The translations under genes were made by a program, and so were the position numbers. Under the pieces are notes generated by a model, which was not told the DNA's origin, made no database searches, and saw nothing but the letters and a program-made list of their open reading frames with translations. From the NCBI GenBank assembly GCA_963816065.1, contig CAWFJG010000019.1:124001-188000 (forward strand): DNA of 64,000 nucleotides, in the 5' to 3' direction. This stretch comes from Roseiarcus sp963816065. GTDB taxonomy: Bacteria; Pseudomonadota; Alphaproteobacteria; Rhizobiales; Beijerinckiaceae. Positions 49,780-58,311 of this stretch are shown piece by piece (the stretch's first letter is position 1; the number at the start of each line of letters is the position of its first letter).

Positions 49780-49876
49780 GCCGCCCGGCCAAGATGTCAT
49801 ATATATTGTTGCCTGCTTGGGCCACCATCAAGATATTGAAAATTGCCGGCTTTTCGCCAGAATTGTGGTCCCCGTG

Positions 49877-49884
49877 ATGGTTAA
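49877..49884. promoter_or_regulatory. ATGGTTAA, candidate CtrA half-site
   Basis: The reverse complement is TTAACCAT, the CtrA half-motif described in alphaproteobacteria. Lies about 125 bases before the divL start in AT-rich DNA that probably contains the promoter. Confidence 0.3.
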
Positions 49885-50007
49885 CGACTTTGCGGCAAAC
49901 ATTTCGTAATCCTGTTGGGGGCTGATTCGGACCTTCCTGGTGGAAGAGACGGTCGGCGCGACCGTTAAGCGGCGCGATGCGCCGACGGCTCTCGAGGAGG
50001 CCATTCG

Positions 50008-52563
50008 TTGCCGGGGTTCAGCGCCGGGGGGCTCGCGGGGCAAGCGATGGGGACGCGACGCCGCCAGCGAACGCTTGCCGCTGCGACGGCGCTCGCCGTC
50101 ATGGTCGCGGCCAGCGCACGCGCTGATGAAGCGCTCCGTGGTCTCGACGCGCCCGCGTCCTCGACGGCCGGCCTGACGTCGGGCTTGGTTGTCGCCATTG
50201 GCTTCGCCGTCCTTCTCGTCGCCCTCGCTGCGACGGCGCTGGTCCATCTCGCCGCGCGGCGTCTGTGGTCCCGCCGCCTTGGCGAACTGGAGATGGAACT
50301 GGCGGCCGCTGCGGCCCGGGTCGATCGGGCGGCCCTGATCGTCCGCAGCGACCCGCAGATCGTCATCGCCTGGGATCGGCCGGACGTCGAGCCTTCGATC
50401 GAGGGCGATTTCGCCCTTGTGGCCGACACGGCCGTTCCGCGGCGCGTACTCGACTTCGCAGCCTGGCTCGCGCCGGAGGCCGCGTGCGCGGCGGAGGACG
50501 CGGTGTTGCGCCTCCTCAACCGGGGCGAGGCCTTTTGTCTGCCGGCGCTGAGCGTGCAGGGGCGTCACCTTGAAATCCTCGGCCGTCCGGTATCGGGCAG
50601 CGCCGTCGTGCGGGTCCGCGACGTCTCCGGCGATCGGCTGGAGGCGACCCGGATGCGCGAGAAGGTCGCCGAGGCGGAGGCCGCCGCCACTGCTGCCCAT
50701 CTCGCGCTCGAAAAGGCTTCGGTGCTCGCGTGGGGACGCGACGCCGAGGGACGGATGGTCTGGTGCAACGCCCCCTATGCGCGTTCGGTCGAAGCGGCCG
50801 ACGAGCGCGCGGCCATCGAGCAATCGGCGGAACTGTTCGACCCCGGACTTCGCCGCGAAGCGGCGAGGGTTGTGCAGGAGGGGGGCGTCTGGAAGCGCCG
50901 CGCCAGCGCCGTCGTCGGGGGCGAGCGGCGCACCTTCGAGGTCGCCGAGGTCGGAACGGCCTACGGTTCGGCCGGCGTCGCCTACGATGTCTCCGAGGCG
51001 GCCGCGCTGAAAGCGCAGATGGACCGCAACGAGGACGACTATTCCCGGATGATCGACCGCCTCTCGACCGCGGTCGCGATCTTCGACAAGTCGAAGCGGC
51101 TCACCTTCTACAACGCGGCCTACAGCCAGATGTGGTCGCTGGATCCCGGTTTCCTCGACAGCCGCCCGACCGACGGGGAGATCCTCGACCGGCTCCGGAC
51201 CAAGCGCCAGTTGCCGGAGCAGGCGGATTTCCGCGCCTGGAGGGCCCAGCTGATGGAGGCCTATCAGGCGATCGAGCCGAGCGAGACCGTCTGGTATCTG
51301 CCGGACGGCCGCGCCTTGCGGGTCGTGACCAGCCCCAATCCGAAGGGCGGCGTCACCTATCTCTATGACGACGCCACGCAAAGCTATGCGCTCGCCTCCC
51401 AGGTGACCGCGCTGACCCACGTCCAGGGCGAAACGCTCGACGCGCTGAAGGAGGGCGTGGCGGTGTTCGGCGCCGACGGCTGCATGAAGCTCTTCAACCC
51501 CGTGTTTGCGGCGATGTGGGGCATCGAACCGTCGAAGCTCAGCGACCATCCGCACATCGACGCCATCGCGGAAGGCTGTCGCGCCCTGTGCCGCGAGCCC
51601 GCCGCCTGGGACGGGCTCAGGGGCATGGTGGTCGGCCTGCACGAGCATCGCGAGGGTCTGACCACCCGCATCGAGCGCACGGACGACCTCACCTTCGACG
51701 CCGCCGCGCTGCCGCTGCCCGATGGGGCGACCCTGCTGGCTTTCCTCGACGTGACCGCGAGCGCCAACGTCCAGCGCGCGCTGACCGAACGCAACGAGGC
51801 GCTGGTGGCGGCCGAGAAGCTGCGCAACGACTTCGTCAACCATGTCTCCTACGAGCTGCGCACGCCCCTGACCAACATCATCGGCTTCACCCAGCTGCTG
51901 GCCGCCGGCGGCGTCGGACCGCTCAACCCGAAGCAGCTCGAATATGCCGGCTTCATCACCAATTCCTCGCACGCGCTGCTGGCGATCATCGACGACATTC
52001 TCGATCTCGCCTCGATCGACGCCGGCGCCCTCGAACTTCGGCTCGAGCCGGTCGACGTCGCCGAGGCGATGCGGGCGGCGGCGGCCGGCGTGCAGGACCG
52101 TCTCGACGAGGCCTCGATCGAGCTGCGCATGGTGATCACCGACGGCGTGGGCGCCTTCACCGCCGACGGGCGGCGCGTCCGCCAGGTGCTGTTCAATCTC
52201 CTGTCGAATGCGATCAACTTCTCGGAGCAGGGCCAGACCGTGACGCTGGCTGCGATGCGGCGCTGGGGCGAGATCGTGTTCAAGGTCAGCGATCGTGGCC
52301 GCGGCATCCCGCCGGAGATGATCGACCGGGTGTTCGAGCGGTTCGAGACCTTCCCCAACGGGTCGCGGCATCGCGGCCCCGGCCTCGGCCTGTCGATCGT
52401 CAAGGCGATGGTCGAGCTGCACGGAGGCCGGGTGCTGATCGACACCGCCGCCCACGAGGGCACCACCATCACCTGCATATTTCCCGTCGATCCGGCCGCG
52501 CCCGAGCAACGGTCCGAGGACGCGCCTTCGAATCCGGCGGCGAAACCGAAGATGGCGCGGTAG
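50008..52563 (+). CDS. divL: DivL-like PAS sensor (atypical histidine kinase, Tyr at phospho-site)
   Basis: 851 aa. Hydrophobic segments at ~21-40 and ~58-83, PAS-like domains near 349 and 475, a HisKA domain at ~605, and a HATPase with N box NLLSNAINFSEQG, G1 DRGRGIPPEMID and G2 GPGLGLSIVKAM. The H-box reads NHVSYELRTPLTNIIGF: residue 615 is Tyr where kinases have the phosphorylated His. This is the signature of Caulobacter DivL, which binds DivK and controls CckA-CtrA signalling. The start is a TTG after GAGGAGGCC; an ATG at 50047 is the alternative. Followed by tsaE/amgK and murU. Confidence 0.88.
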   Translation: MPGFSAGGLAGQAMGTRRRQRTLAAATALAVMVAASARADEALRGLDAPASSTAGLTSGLVVAIGFAVLLVALAATALVHLAARRLWSRRLGELEMELAAAAARVDRAALIVRSDPQIVIAWDRPDVEPSIEGDFALVADTAVPRRVLDFAAWLAPEAACAAEDAVLRLLNRGEAFCLPALSVQGRHLEILGRPVSGSAVVRVRDVSGDRLEATRMREKVAEAEAAATAAHLALEKASVLAWGRDAEGRMVWCNAPYARSVEAADERAAIEQSAELFDPGLRREAARVVQEGGVWKRRASAVVGGERRTFEVAEVGTAYGSAGVAYDVSEAAALKAQMDRNEDDYSRMIDRLSTAVAIFDKSKRLTFYNAAYSQMWSLDPGFLDSRPTDGEILDRLRTKRQLPEQADFRAWRAQLMEAYQAIEPSETVWYLPDGRALRVVTSPNPKGGVTYLYDDATQSYALASQVTALTHVQGETLDALKEGVAVFGADGCMKLFNPVFAAMWGIEPSKLSDHPHIDAIAEGCRALCREPAAWDGLRGMVVGLHEHREGLTTRIERTDDLTFDAAALPLPDGATLLAFLDVTASANVQRALTERNEALVAAEKLRNDFVNHVSYELRTPLTNIIGFTQLLAAGGVGPLNPKQLEYAGFITNSSHALLAIIDDILDLASIDAGALELRLEPVDVAEAMRAAAAGVQDRLDEASIELRMVITDGVGAFTADGRRVRQVLFNLLSNAINFSEQGQTVTLAAMRRWGEIVFKVSDRGRGIPPEMIDRVFERFETFPNGSRHRGPGLGLSIVKAMVELHGGRVLIDTAAHEGTTITCIFPVDPAAPEQRSEDAPSNPAAKPKMAR

Positions 52564-52569
52564 TCCCGG

Positions 52570-54135
52570 ATGGCCGACCGCGTTCAGCACGATCGGGAGC
52601 CGAAGGTCTGGCGCTTCGAGGCTCCGGACGAGGCCTCGACCCTGGCGCTCGCCGCGGCCCAGGCCGCCTGGCTCGACCCCGGCGACTTCGTGGCGCTCTC
52701 AGGCGATCTCGGCGCCGGCAAAACCTTGTTCGCCCGCGGGCTGATCCGCGCCCTGGTGGAAGATCCGGGGCTCGAGGCGCCGAGCCCGACCTTCACCCTC
52801 ATGCAGATCTACGACGGGCAGCGCGGACCGGTCGTCCATGCCGACTTTTATCGCCTGCGCGGATTGCTGGAGCTCGATAACCTCGGCTGGGACGAGGCGA
52901 TCGACGAAGCGATCGCCATTGTCGAATGGGCCGAGCGCATCCCCGAAGCGCTTCCCCCCGACCGGCTCGAAGTGACGATCCGGTTCGACGCGTCGCGCGG
53001 GCCTGACTTTCGCATGCTGGAGATGCGCGGCCACGGCCGGATGGGCCGGCGGCTGGCGCGGGCGCTCAGCGTGGGAACGCTGCTGCACGGCGTCGGCTGG
53101 ATCGAGGCCCGGCGCGAATTCCTGCAAGGCGACGCTTCGGTGCGCCTCTACGAGCGCCTCACCCGCGGCGACGGCTCGACGGCGATCCTGATGGTGTCGC
53201 CGCCCCGGCCGGAAGGCCCGATCATCCGCTTCGGCAAGCCCTACGCCGCGATCGCCAGACTTTCACCCGACATCCGCGCCTACCTCGCCATGGCCGAGGC
53301 GCTGAGAGCCCTCGGCTATTCGACGCCGAGGATCTACGCCTCCAGCGTCGAAGACGGACTGGCGCTGATCGAGGACCTCGGCGACACGCTCATCGTCGAG
53401 GACGACGCGCCCGATCCGAGCCGGTACGCCGAGGCTGTCGCCCTGCTCGGCGATCTGCACAGGCGCGATCTGCCCGAGGCAATTCCCGCCGGCGACGACC
53501 TCTATCGCCTGCCGATCTACGACATCGAGGCGATGCTGATCGAGGTCGAGCTCGTCATCGACTGGTACGCCACCGCCGTCGCCCGGACCACTGTTCCCTC
53601 CGGAGCCCGGATGCAGTTTCTCGGCGTCTGGCGCGAGATCCTGACGCCCATTCTCGCCGAGCCGGTCACCTGGACGCTGCGTGATTTCCACTCGCCGAAC
53701 CTGCACTGGCTCCCCGAGCGCGACGGTCTCGCCCGCATCGGCCTGATCGACTTCCAGGACGCGGTGATCGGGCCGCCGGCCTACGACCTCGCCTCGCTCC
53801 TGCAGGACGCCCGCGTCGACGTGCCGGACGACCTCGAGATGCGGCTGATGGCGCTCTACGTGCGCCGCCGGCTCAGCGCCGACCCCGCGTTCGACGCCGA
53901 ACGCTTCGCGGGGGCCTACGCCGCCGTGGCGGCCCAGCGCGCCACCAAGATTCTCGGTATTTTCGCGCGGCTCGACAAGCGCGACGGCAAGCCGCAGTAC
54001 CTGCGCCACTTGCCCCGGATCGAGCGCTACCTGCGCAAGAACCTCGCCCATCCGTTGCTGCGGCCGCTGGCGCTCTGGTATCAGAACCACCTGCCGCGGG
54101 CGCTCGGCCCCGAGCCCGAGCCGCCGGCGTCTTGA
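52570..54135 (+). CDS. Bifunctional TsaE / AmgK-like phosphotransferase fusion
   Basis: 521 aa. Residues 1-~165 are TsaE, the ATPase needed for threonylcarbamoyl-adenosine at position 37 of ANN-decoding tRNAs: P-loop GDLGAGKT (45-52), SPTFTLMQIY, VEWAERIPEALP. From ~185 an aminoglycoside phosphotransferase-type kinase follows, with LRDFHSPNLHWL (catalytic Asp) and GLIDFQDAVIGPPAYDLAS; with the next gene this fits AmgK, the anomeric MurNAc/GlcNAc kinase of peptidoglycan recycling. The fusion is common in Hyphomicrobiales. Six bases separate it from divL. Confidence 0.92.
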   Translation: MADRVQHDREPKVWRFEAPDEASTLALAAAQAAWLDPGDFVALSGDLGAGKTLFARGLIRALVEDPGLEAPSPTFTLMQIYDGQRGPVVHADFYRLRGLLELDNLGWDEAIDEAIAIVEWAERIPEALPPDRLEVTIRFDASRGPDFRMLEMRGHGRMGRRLARALSVGTLLHGVGWIEARREFLQGDASVRLYERLTRGDGSTAILMVSPPRPEGPIIRFGKPYAAIARLSPDIRAYLAMAEALRALGYSTPRIYASSVEDGLALIEDLGDTLIVEDDAPDPSRYAEAVALLGDLHRRDLPEAIPAGDDLYRLPIYDIEAMLIEVELVIDWYATAVARTTVPSGARMQFLGVWREILTPILAEPVTWTLRDFHSPNLHWLPERDGLARIGLIDFQDAVIGPPAYDLASLLQDARVDVPDDLEMRLMALYVRRRLSADPAFDAERFAGAYAAVAAQRATKILGIFARLDKRDGKPQYLRHLPRIERYLRKNLAHPLLRPLALWYQNHLPRALGPEPEPPAS

Positions 54136-54162
54136 GCCGCGGCGTTCAGGAACGAACAGACG

Positions 54163-54889
54163 ATGAGCGCGCCGATACCGAAGACGGCCATGGTGTTCGC
54201 CGCGGGCCTCGGCCTGCGCATGCGCCCGATCACTGAAACGCTGCCGAAGCCGCTGATCGAGGTCAACGGACGGACGCTGATCGACCATTGTCTCGACCGG
54301 CTGGCGGCCGACGAAGTCGAGACGGCGATCGTCAACGTGCACTGGCTCGCCGACCGGCTCGAGGCGCATCTCGCCGCGCGCCGGCGCCCGAGGATCGTCA
54401 TTTCGGACGAGCGCGGCCAACTGCTCGATCAGGGCGGCGGGATCAAGCGCGCGTTGCCGCTGATTGGCGATGAGCCGTTCCTCGTCTGCAACACCGACGC
54501 CTTCTGGATCGAGGGGCCGCGCTCGAACCTCGCCCGCCTCGCCGAGGCGTTCGATCCGGAGTCGATGGACATCGTCCTTCTCGTGGCGGCCGCCGCAGGC
54601 GCGGTCGGCGTCGACTGGCCCGGCGACTTCACCATGACCCGGGAGGGGCGGCTCGAATCGCGCGAGGCCCGCCACGTCGCGCCGTTCGTCTATACCGGGG
54701 TCGGGATCCTGAAGCCGCAACTGTTCGCCGGCGCGGCCGGCGACGTCTTCCGCCTCGCTCCCTACTTCCACGCCGCCGCCGCCAAGGGCCGCCTGTACGG
54801 CGTCCGCCTCGACGGCCTGTGGCTGCACGTCGGCCGGCCGGAAGTCGATCGCAGAGGCCGAGACGGCGATCGAACGGTCGATCATGTGA
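54163..54889 (+). CDS. murU: MurNAc-1-phosphate uridylyltransferase-like nucleotidyltransferase (frameshift near end)
   Basis: About 241 aa. FAAGLGLRMRPITETLPKPL is the nucleotidyltransferase signature; NTDAFWIEGP carries the metal-binding Asp; GRLYGVRLDGLWLHVGRPE is the conserved end. With AmgK it would turn recovered MurNAc into UDP-MurNAc, bypassing fosfomycin-sensitive MurA. The last residues are displaced by one extra base near 54845; without it the protein ends AEAETAIERSIM at 54889. Starts 27 bases after the fused gene. Confidence 0.87.
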
Positions 54890-54932
54890 GGCGAGGGAGC
54901 GCGCCAGGGACGATTTCAGCTTTCGCGGGGCG

Positions 54933-55108
54933 CCTGCTAGCAGGGCTTAATTTTGGCCTCGGCTGCCGACCTGAACCAGGAAGGCCAGCAAGATCAGATG
55001 CTTACCGGCGTTGCAACCCAATGGTTGCGGGCTGGAGCCGCTCCATAACAGGCAATGGAACAGGCTCGGAACAGGCAATTAACAGGCTCGGAACAGGCAA
55101 GAACAGGC
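54933..55108 (+). repeat. Structured intergenic element, copy 2
   Basis: Palindrome CCTGCTAGCAGG (54933-54944), GGCTTAATTTT, then 81 bases from the palindrome start the hairpin GCAACC-CAAT-GGTTGC (55013-55028, its CAACC starting at 55014), then six exact AACAGGC copies starting at 55047, 55059, 55070, 55081, 55092 and 55102. Linkers alternate TCGG and AATT. Same order and orientation as copy 1 at 28648. It begins 44 bases after the murU stop. Confidence 0.8.
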
Positions 55109-55203
55109 CGGCGAACCCGGGTCGCGAGAGCAGGCTCGGCCAGGTTGTACCCGGGTCCGTCCGGACGCGGTTTGGCTCGGCGCGAAGGAGGGCCCGGCGG
55201 CGG

Positions 55204-55350
55204 TCAGTCTTTCGGCTTCGCCCGCGGCGCCCGCGAGACGGCGCGGATGATCGCCCAGGGGCCGGCGACGACAACCATGAGCCCGACCAGCATGACGATC
55301 AGCATGCCCCGGTTCGCCGGATCGCCGAACACTTTCGCCAAAACGTCCAA
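55204..55350 (-). CDS. Small single-span membrane protein, 48 aa
   Basis: A TTG at 55350 gives LDVLAKVFGDPANRG, one hydrophobic helix (MLIVMLVGLMVVVAGPWAII) and a basic tail ending APRAKPKD. GAGAGAGGG lies upstream. Positive-inside charge fits a membrane anchor. Not recognised as a named family. Confidence 0.45.
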   Translation of the reverse strand: MDVLAKVFGDPANRGMLIVMLVGLMVVVAGPWAIIRAVSRAPRAKPKD

Positions 55351-55494
55351 GGCCGGCCCTCTCTCAAGCTGCCGAGGTGTCCGTCTATGAGGCCGGGCGC
55401 CCGGAGGCAAGCTTTGCACGGCGCAGAAACGGCGGAAGAAGCGCGTCTTGACTTCGCCGCCGCGCGGGCCGTAAAGCAGGGCGCCTTTTGGGCC

Positions 55495-55569
55495 GGGCGA
55501 TTAGCTCAGCGGTAGAGCACTCCCTTCACACGGGAGGGGTCACAGGTTCAATCCCTGTATCGCCCACCA
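55495..55569 (+). tRNA. tRNA-Val(CAC)
   Basis: 75 bases with encoded CCA. Acceptor stem GGGCGAT pairs with ATCGCCC; D arm TAGCTCAGCGGTAGAGCA; anticodon stem CTCCC/GGGAG around loop TTCACAC (anticodon CAC); T arm CACAGGTTCAATCCCTGT. All arms fold. A relic of the rimO 3' end starts about 90 bases downstream. Confidence 0.97.
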
Positions 55570-55661
55570 TCGCCAGTTCCGGCTCCTGGCCATCTCCGCC
55601 ACGCCAACTCGTTTCCGCATTGGTCCAGCGCATTCAGAAGCCGATGACCGGCAACTGACGG

Positions 55662-55812
55662 TCATACCGCCGTGCCCAAAAAGTCACAGGCGTCCGCCCG
55701 GTCGACCCTGACCGTCCCGATGTCGCTGGCGCGCAGCGGCTAGCGGCCAACGATATGCGCGGTGCCGTCGATTTGCGGCGTCGCCTTTTGTCCGCCTTCT
55801 CGTCGGCCTACA
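55662..55812 (-). pseudogene. Relic of rimO 3' end
   Basis: Translated on the minus strand it reads ATPQIDGTAHIVGR, stop, PLRASDIGTVRVDRADAC then DFLGTAV and a stop. The end of the rimO gene at 56689 reads DAPQIDGTVHIAARRPLRAG then DFATVRIERADAYDLWGMAV. The match covers about 45 codons and ends at the same stop position. It is diverged and has an internal stop, so it is a real old partial copy, not an assembly duplicate. Confidence 0.7.
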
Positions 55813-55859
55813 GTTGGGACCGGTGAAGTTCTCGACAATCTCCGAGTGAGACGCGTTTC

Positions 55860-56003
55860 GACTGTCTGTGATCGTTGTTAATTATTCTGTTGTCTTTGTC
55901 TAAGCGGCCTGCTATCGCATGTTTACCCGGACGGGGGATTTAAGTCCGGCGCGCTATTAGGGGTTTTCTTTGGGGCGGGCGTCGCGAGGCGTCCGCCCTT
56001 TTT
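55860..56003 (+). ncRNA. Possible small RNA with terminator
   Basis: AT-rich DNA from 55860 (GATCGTTGTTAATTATTCTG region, promoter-like), then hairpin CCGGAC - GGGGGATTTAA loop - GTCCGG at about 55928-55950, then a strong terminator. No gene on this strand ends here other than the tRNA 400 bases upstream, so the terminator needs its own transcript. A 13-codon frame (MFTRTGDLSPARY) lies inside and could instead make this a tiny mRNA. Confidence 0.35.
55973..56003 (+). terminator. Rho-independent terminator
   Basis: GGGCGGGCGTC, loop GCGA, GGCGTCCGCCC, then TTTTT. Eleven base pairs including two G-U pairs. Plus-strand orientation. Confidence 0.8.
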
Positions 56004-56688
56004 ATTGCCGCGCCTCTGCCTCGCGCCGCACCCGCTGAACGGGGTGGTAAGGCCCGGGCTGCATCGGTCGTTTCGTTTTCGCGCAGTCCGCCGGCCGGCC
56101 CGCTGTCTCGATGGGTTCCTGCATAGACGCGGAAGTAGTCATCCCCACTGCTGAGATTGGCGACGGGGATATCACACGCCAGAGGATGAACTCGACAACC
56201 CGAACTCGACGCATCCGACACGGACTGCCGCCCGCAGAACGACGACGCGCGGCTAATCGGAGGATCGGCGGCAGCGAACGCGAAGCAGGCTTGGCGAAAG
56301 GAACACGGCGCAATGTCGCGAACGGCGGCGCACATCCCGCCGCTCGCCGATAGGCCACCGCCTTGGCGGCGCTTACGAGCAATGGGGTCGGCATGACGCA
56401 GCGTCCGATCTGACACCCGAGGAGCATTTGAGAGCCTTGTTCGCGCGGCTGAAGGCTTCGTTCGTTCGGCTGACCGCTTTAGCAAGCAACCCGAGCCCCG
56501 GCAAAGCTATGACCGCTGGGTTGAGCCCGCGCGCGTTGCGACCAAAGTTTGCAGCCTGGCCGCTGCTCTCGCAGGCGATGCTGGCCGCCGACATGGAAGA
56601 GTACGAGAGCCGCCTGCGTGAGGGCTGACAACGCTTCATGGGTCGGGGGAACCGTCCATCGCCATAGGCCTTATGAAAAGCATCGGGA

Positions 56689-58023
56689 TCATACTGCCAT
56701 CCCCCAAAGATCATAAGCATCCGCCCGCTCGATCCGCACCGTCGCGAAGTCGCCCGGCCCGAAGCGGGCGGCGCGCCGCGATGTGGACGGTTCCGTCAAT
56801 CTGCGGCGCGTCGCCCTTGGTGCGGCCCTTGGCGGCGTGCGCGCCGCCCTCGTCGACGATGACCGCCACGCGCTGGCCTACCTTCGTCGCCAGCTTCTTG
56901 GCGCTGATCGCCTGTGCCCTGAGCATGAAGCGCTTGTGGCGCGCGGCCTTGACCTCGGGCGGAACGGGCTCGAGCCCGAGGCCGTTCGCCTCCGCGCCCG
57001 CGACCGGCTCGTACTGGAAGGCGCCGACCCGGTCGAGCCTGGCTTCGTCCAGCCAGTCGAGCAGCATGTCGAAATCCTCCTCCGTCTCGCCGGGGAAGCC
57101 GACGATGAAGGTCGAGCGCAGGGTGAGCTCCGGGCAGGCCGAGCGCCAGCCTTGATCCGCTCGAGCGTCTTGTCCTGATTGCCGGGCCGGCGCATGGCCT
57201 TCAGCACACGCGGGGAGGCGTGCTGGAAGGGGATGTCGAGATAGGGCAGCACCTTGCCCTCGGCCATCAGTTCGATCACGTCGTCCACATGCGGATAGGG
57301 GGAGACGTAGTGCAGCCGCACCCAGGCGCCAGCGAGCCGAGTTCGCGGGCGAGGTCGAGGAACCGCGCCGACACATCGCGGTCGCGCATGAACTCGTCGC
57401 ATATTTAGGTCGCGGCCATAGGCGCTGGTGTCCTGCGAGATCACCAGGAGCTCCTTGACCCCGGCCTTCACCAGTTTTTCCGCTTCGCGCAGGACCTCGC
57501 CCGCCGGCCGCGACACCAGATCGCCGCGCAGCTTCGGGATGATGCAGAAGGTGCAGCGATTGTGGCAACCCTCTGAGATCTTGAGATAAGCGTAGTGGCG
57601 CGGCGTCAGCTTCACCCCCTGCTCGGGGATGAGGTCGACGAACGGGTCGTGCGGCGCGGGGCTGCGGCATGCACCGCCGCCATCACGCTCTCGTAGGCCT
57701 GCGGGCCGGTGATCGCCGAGACGTTGGGGAAGGCGTCGCGGATCGCGTCCGGCTCGGCCCCCATGCAGCCGGTCACGATCACCCGGCCGTTCTCGGCCAT
57801 CGCTGCGCCGATCGCGTTGAGCAATTCCGCCTTGGCGCTGTCGAGGAAGCCGCAGGTGTTGACGATCACGGCGTCGGCGCCGGCGTGGTCTTGGAGAGCG
57901 CATAGCCTTCGGCGCGCAGCCGCGTAAGGATCGCTCGCTGTCGACCAGCGCCTTCGGGCAGCCGAGCGAGACGAAGGAAATGCGCGGGGCTGCGGGCGCC
58001 TCGCGGTCGGAAAGGTCGGTCAT
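56689..58023 (-). CDS. rimO: Ribosomal protein S12 methylthiotransferase RimO (multiple frameshifts)
   Basis: Radical-SAM enzyme that adds a methylthio group to the conserved Asp of ribosomal protein S12. About 440 aa. N-terminal UPF0004 domain (RISFVSLGCPKALVDSER, IVNTCGFLDSAKAELL, VTGCMGAEPDAIR), radical SAM cluster motif EGCHNRCTFCIIPKLRG, GFPGETEEDF, and a C-terminal TRAM domain. The pieces are spread over all three frames, with at least six changes between about 57900 and 56750. The conserved order and intact cysteines argue for sequence errors. The end is duplicated as a relic at 55662. Confidence 0.88.
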
Positions 58024-58311
58024 GGCGTCCGCTTGCCATGCGGCGGCGGCCGGAGCAAGGCGCGGGCCGTTCGCTCGACGTCCCAGCGCTCCAGCTGGCG
58101 ACGACGCGCTCGGCGTCGTCGCGAGGAACCCGGAGGGCGATGTGCGACTCAAGAGGACGTGGGATGCCCCAAAATCGCGATCCGGCTGACCTGGAATCTG
58201 GGGTCGCTCACACGGACGGTGGAAAGCCTTGCCGGGAGGCGCGCGGCCCCGACGCGCTCGGATTTCCGTTGCGGATTCGACGTTGTCAAAGCCTTGCGGC
58301 GATTTTTTCGA

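Larger units (their letters stand above)
55570..56688. other. Gene-poor region between tRNA-Val and rimO
   Basis: About 1.1 kb. Contains a degenerate copy of the end of rimO (55662-55812), a structured AT-rich stretch ending in a strong terminator (55973-56003), and 56010-56640, which has short coding-like pieces (for example ADMEEYESRLREG before a stop at 56628) but no complete gene I can defend. Confidence 0.6.

Noticed and set aside
49828..52590. Very long open frame antisense to divL (about 920 codons)
   Set aside because: High GC third positions in divL create stop-free antisense frames. The translation is Arg/Asp/Gly-rich with no motifs, whereas the sense protein has kinase boxes.
56002..56485. 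Minus-strand frames of 140-180 codons near rimO
   Set aside because: Two overlapping frames cover the same DNA, neither has a ribosome site or recognisable domain. Possible remnants only, so described as a gene-poor region.
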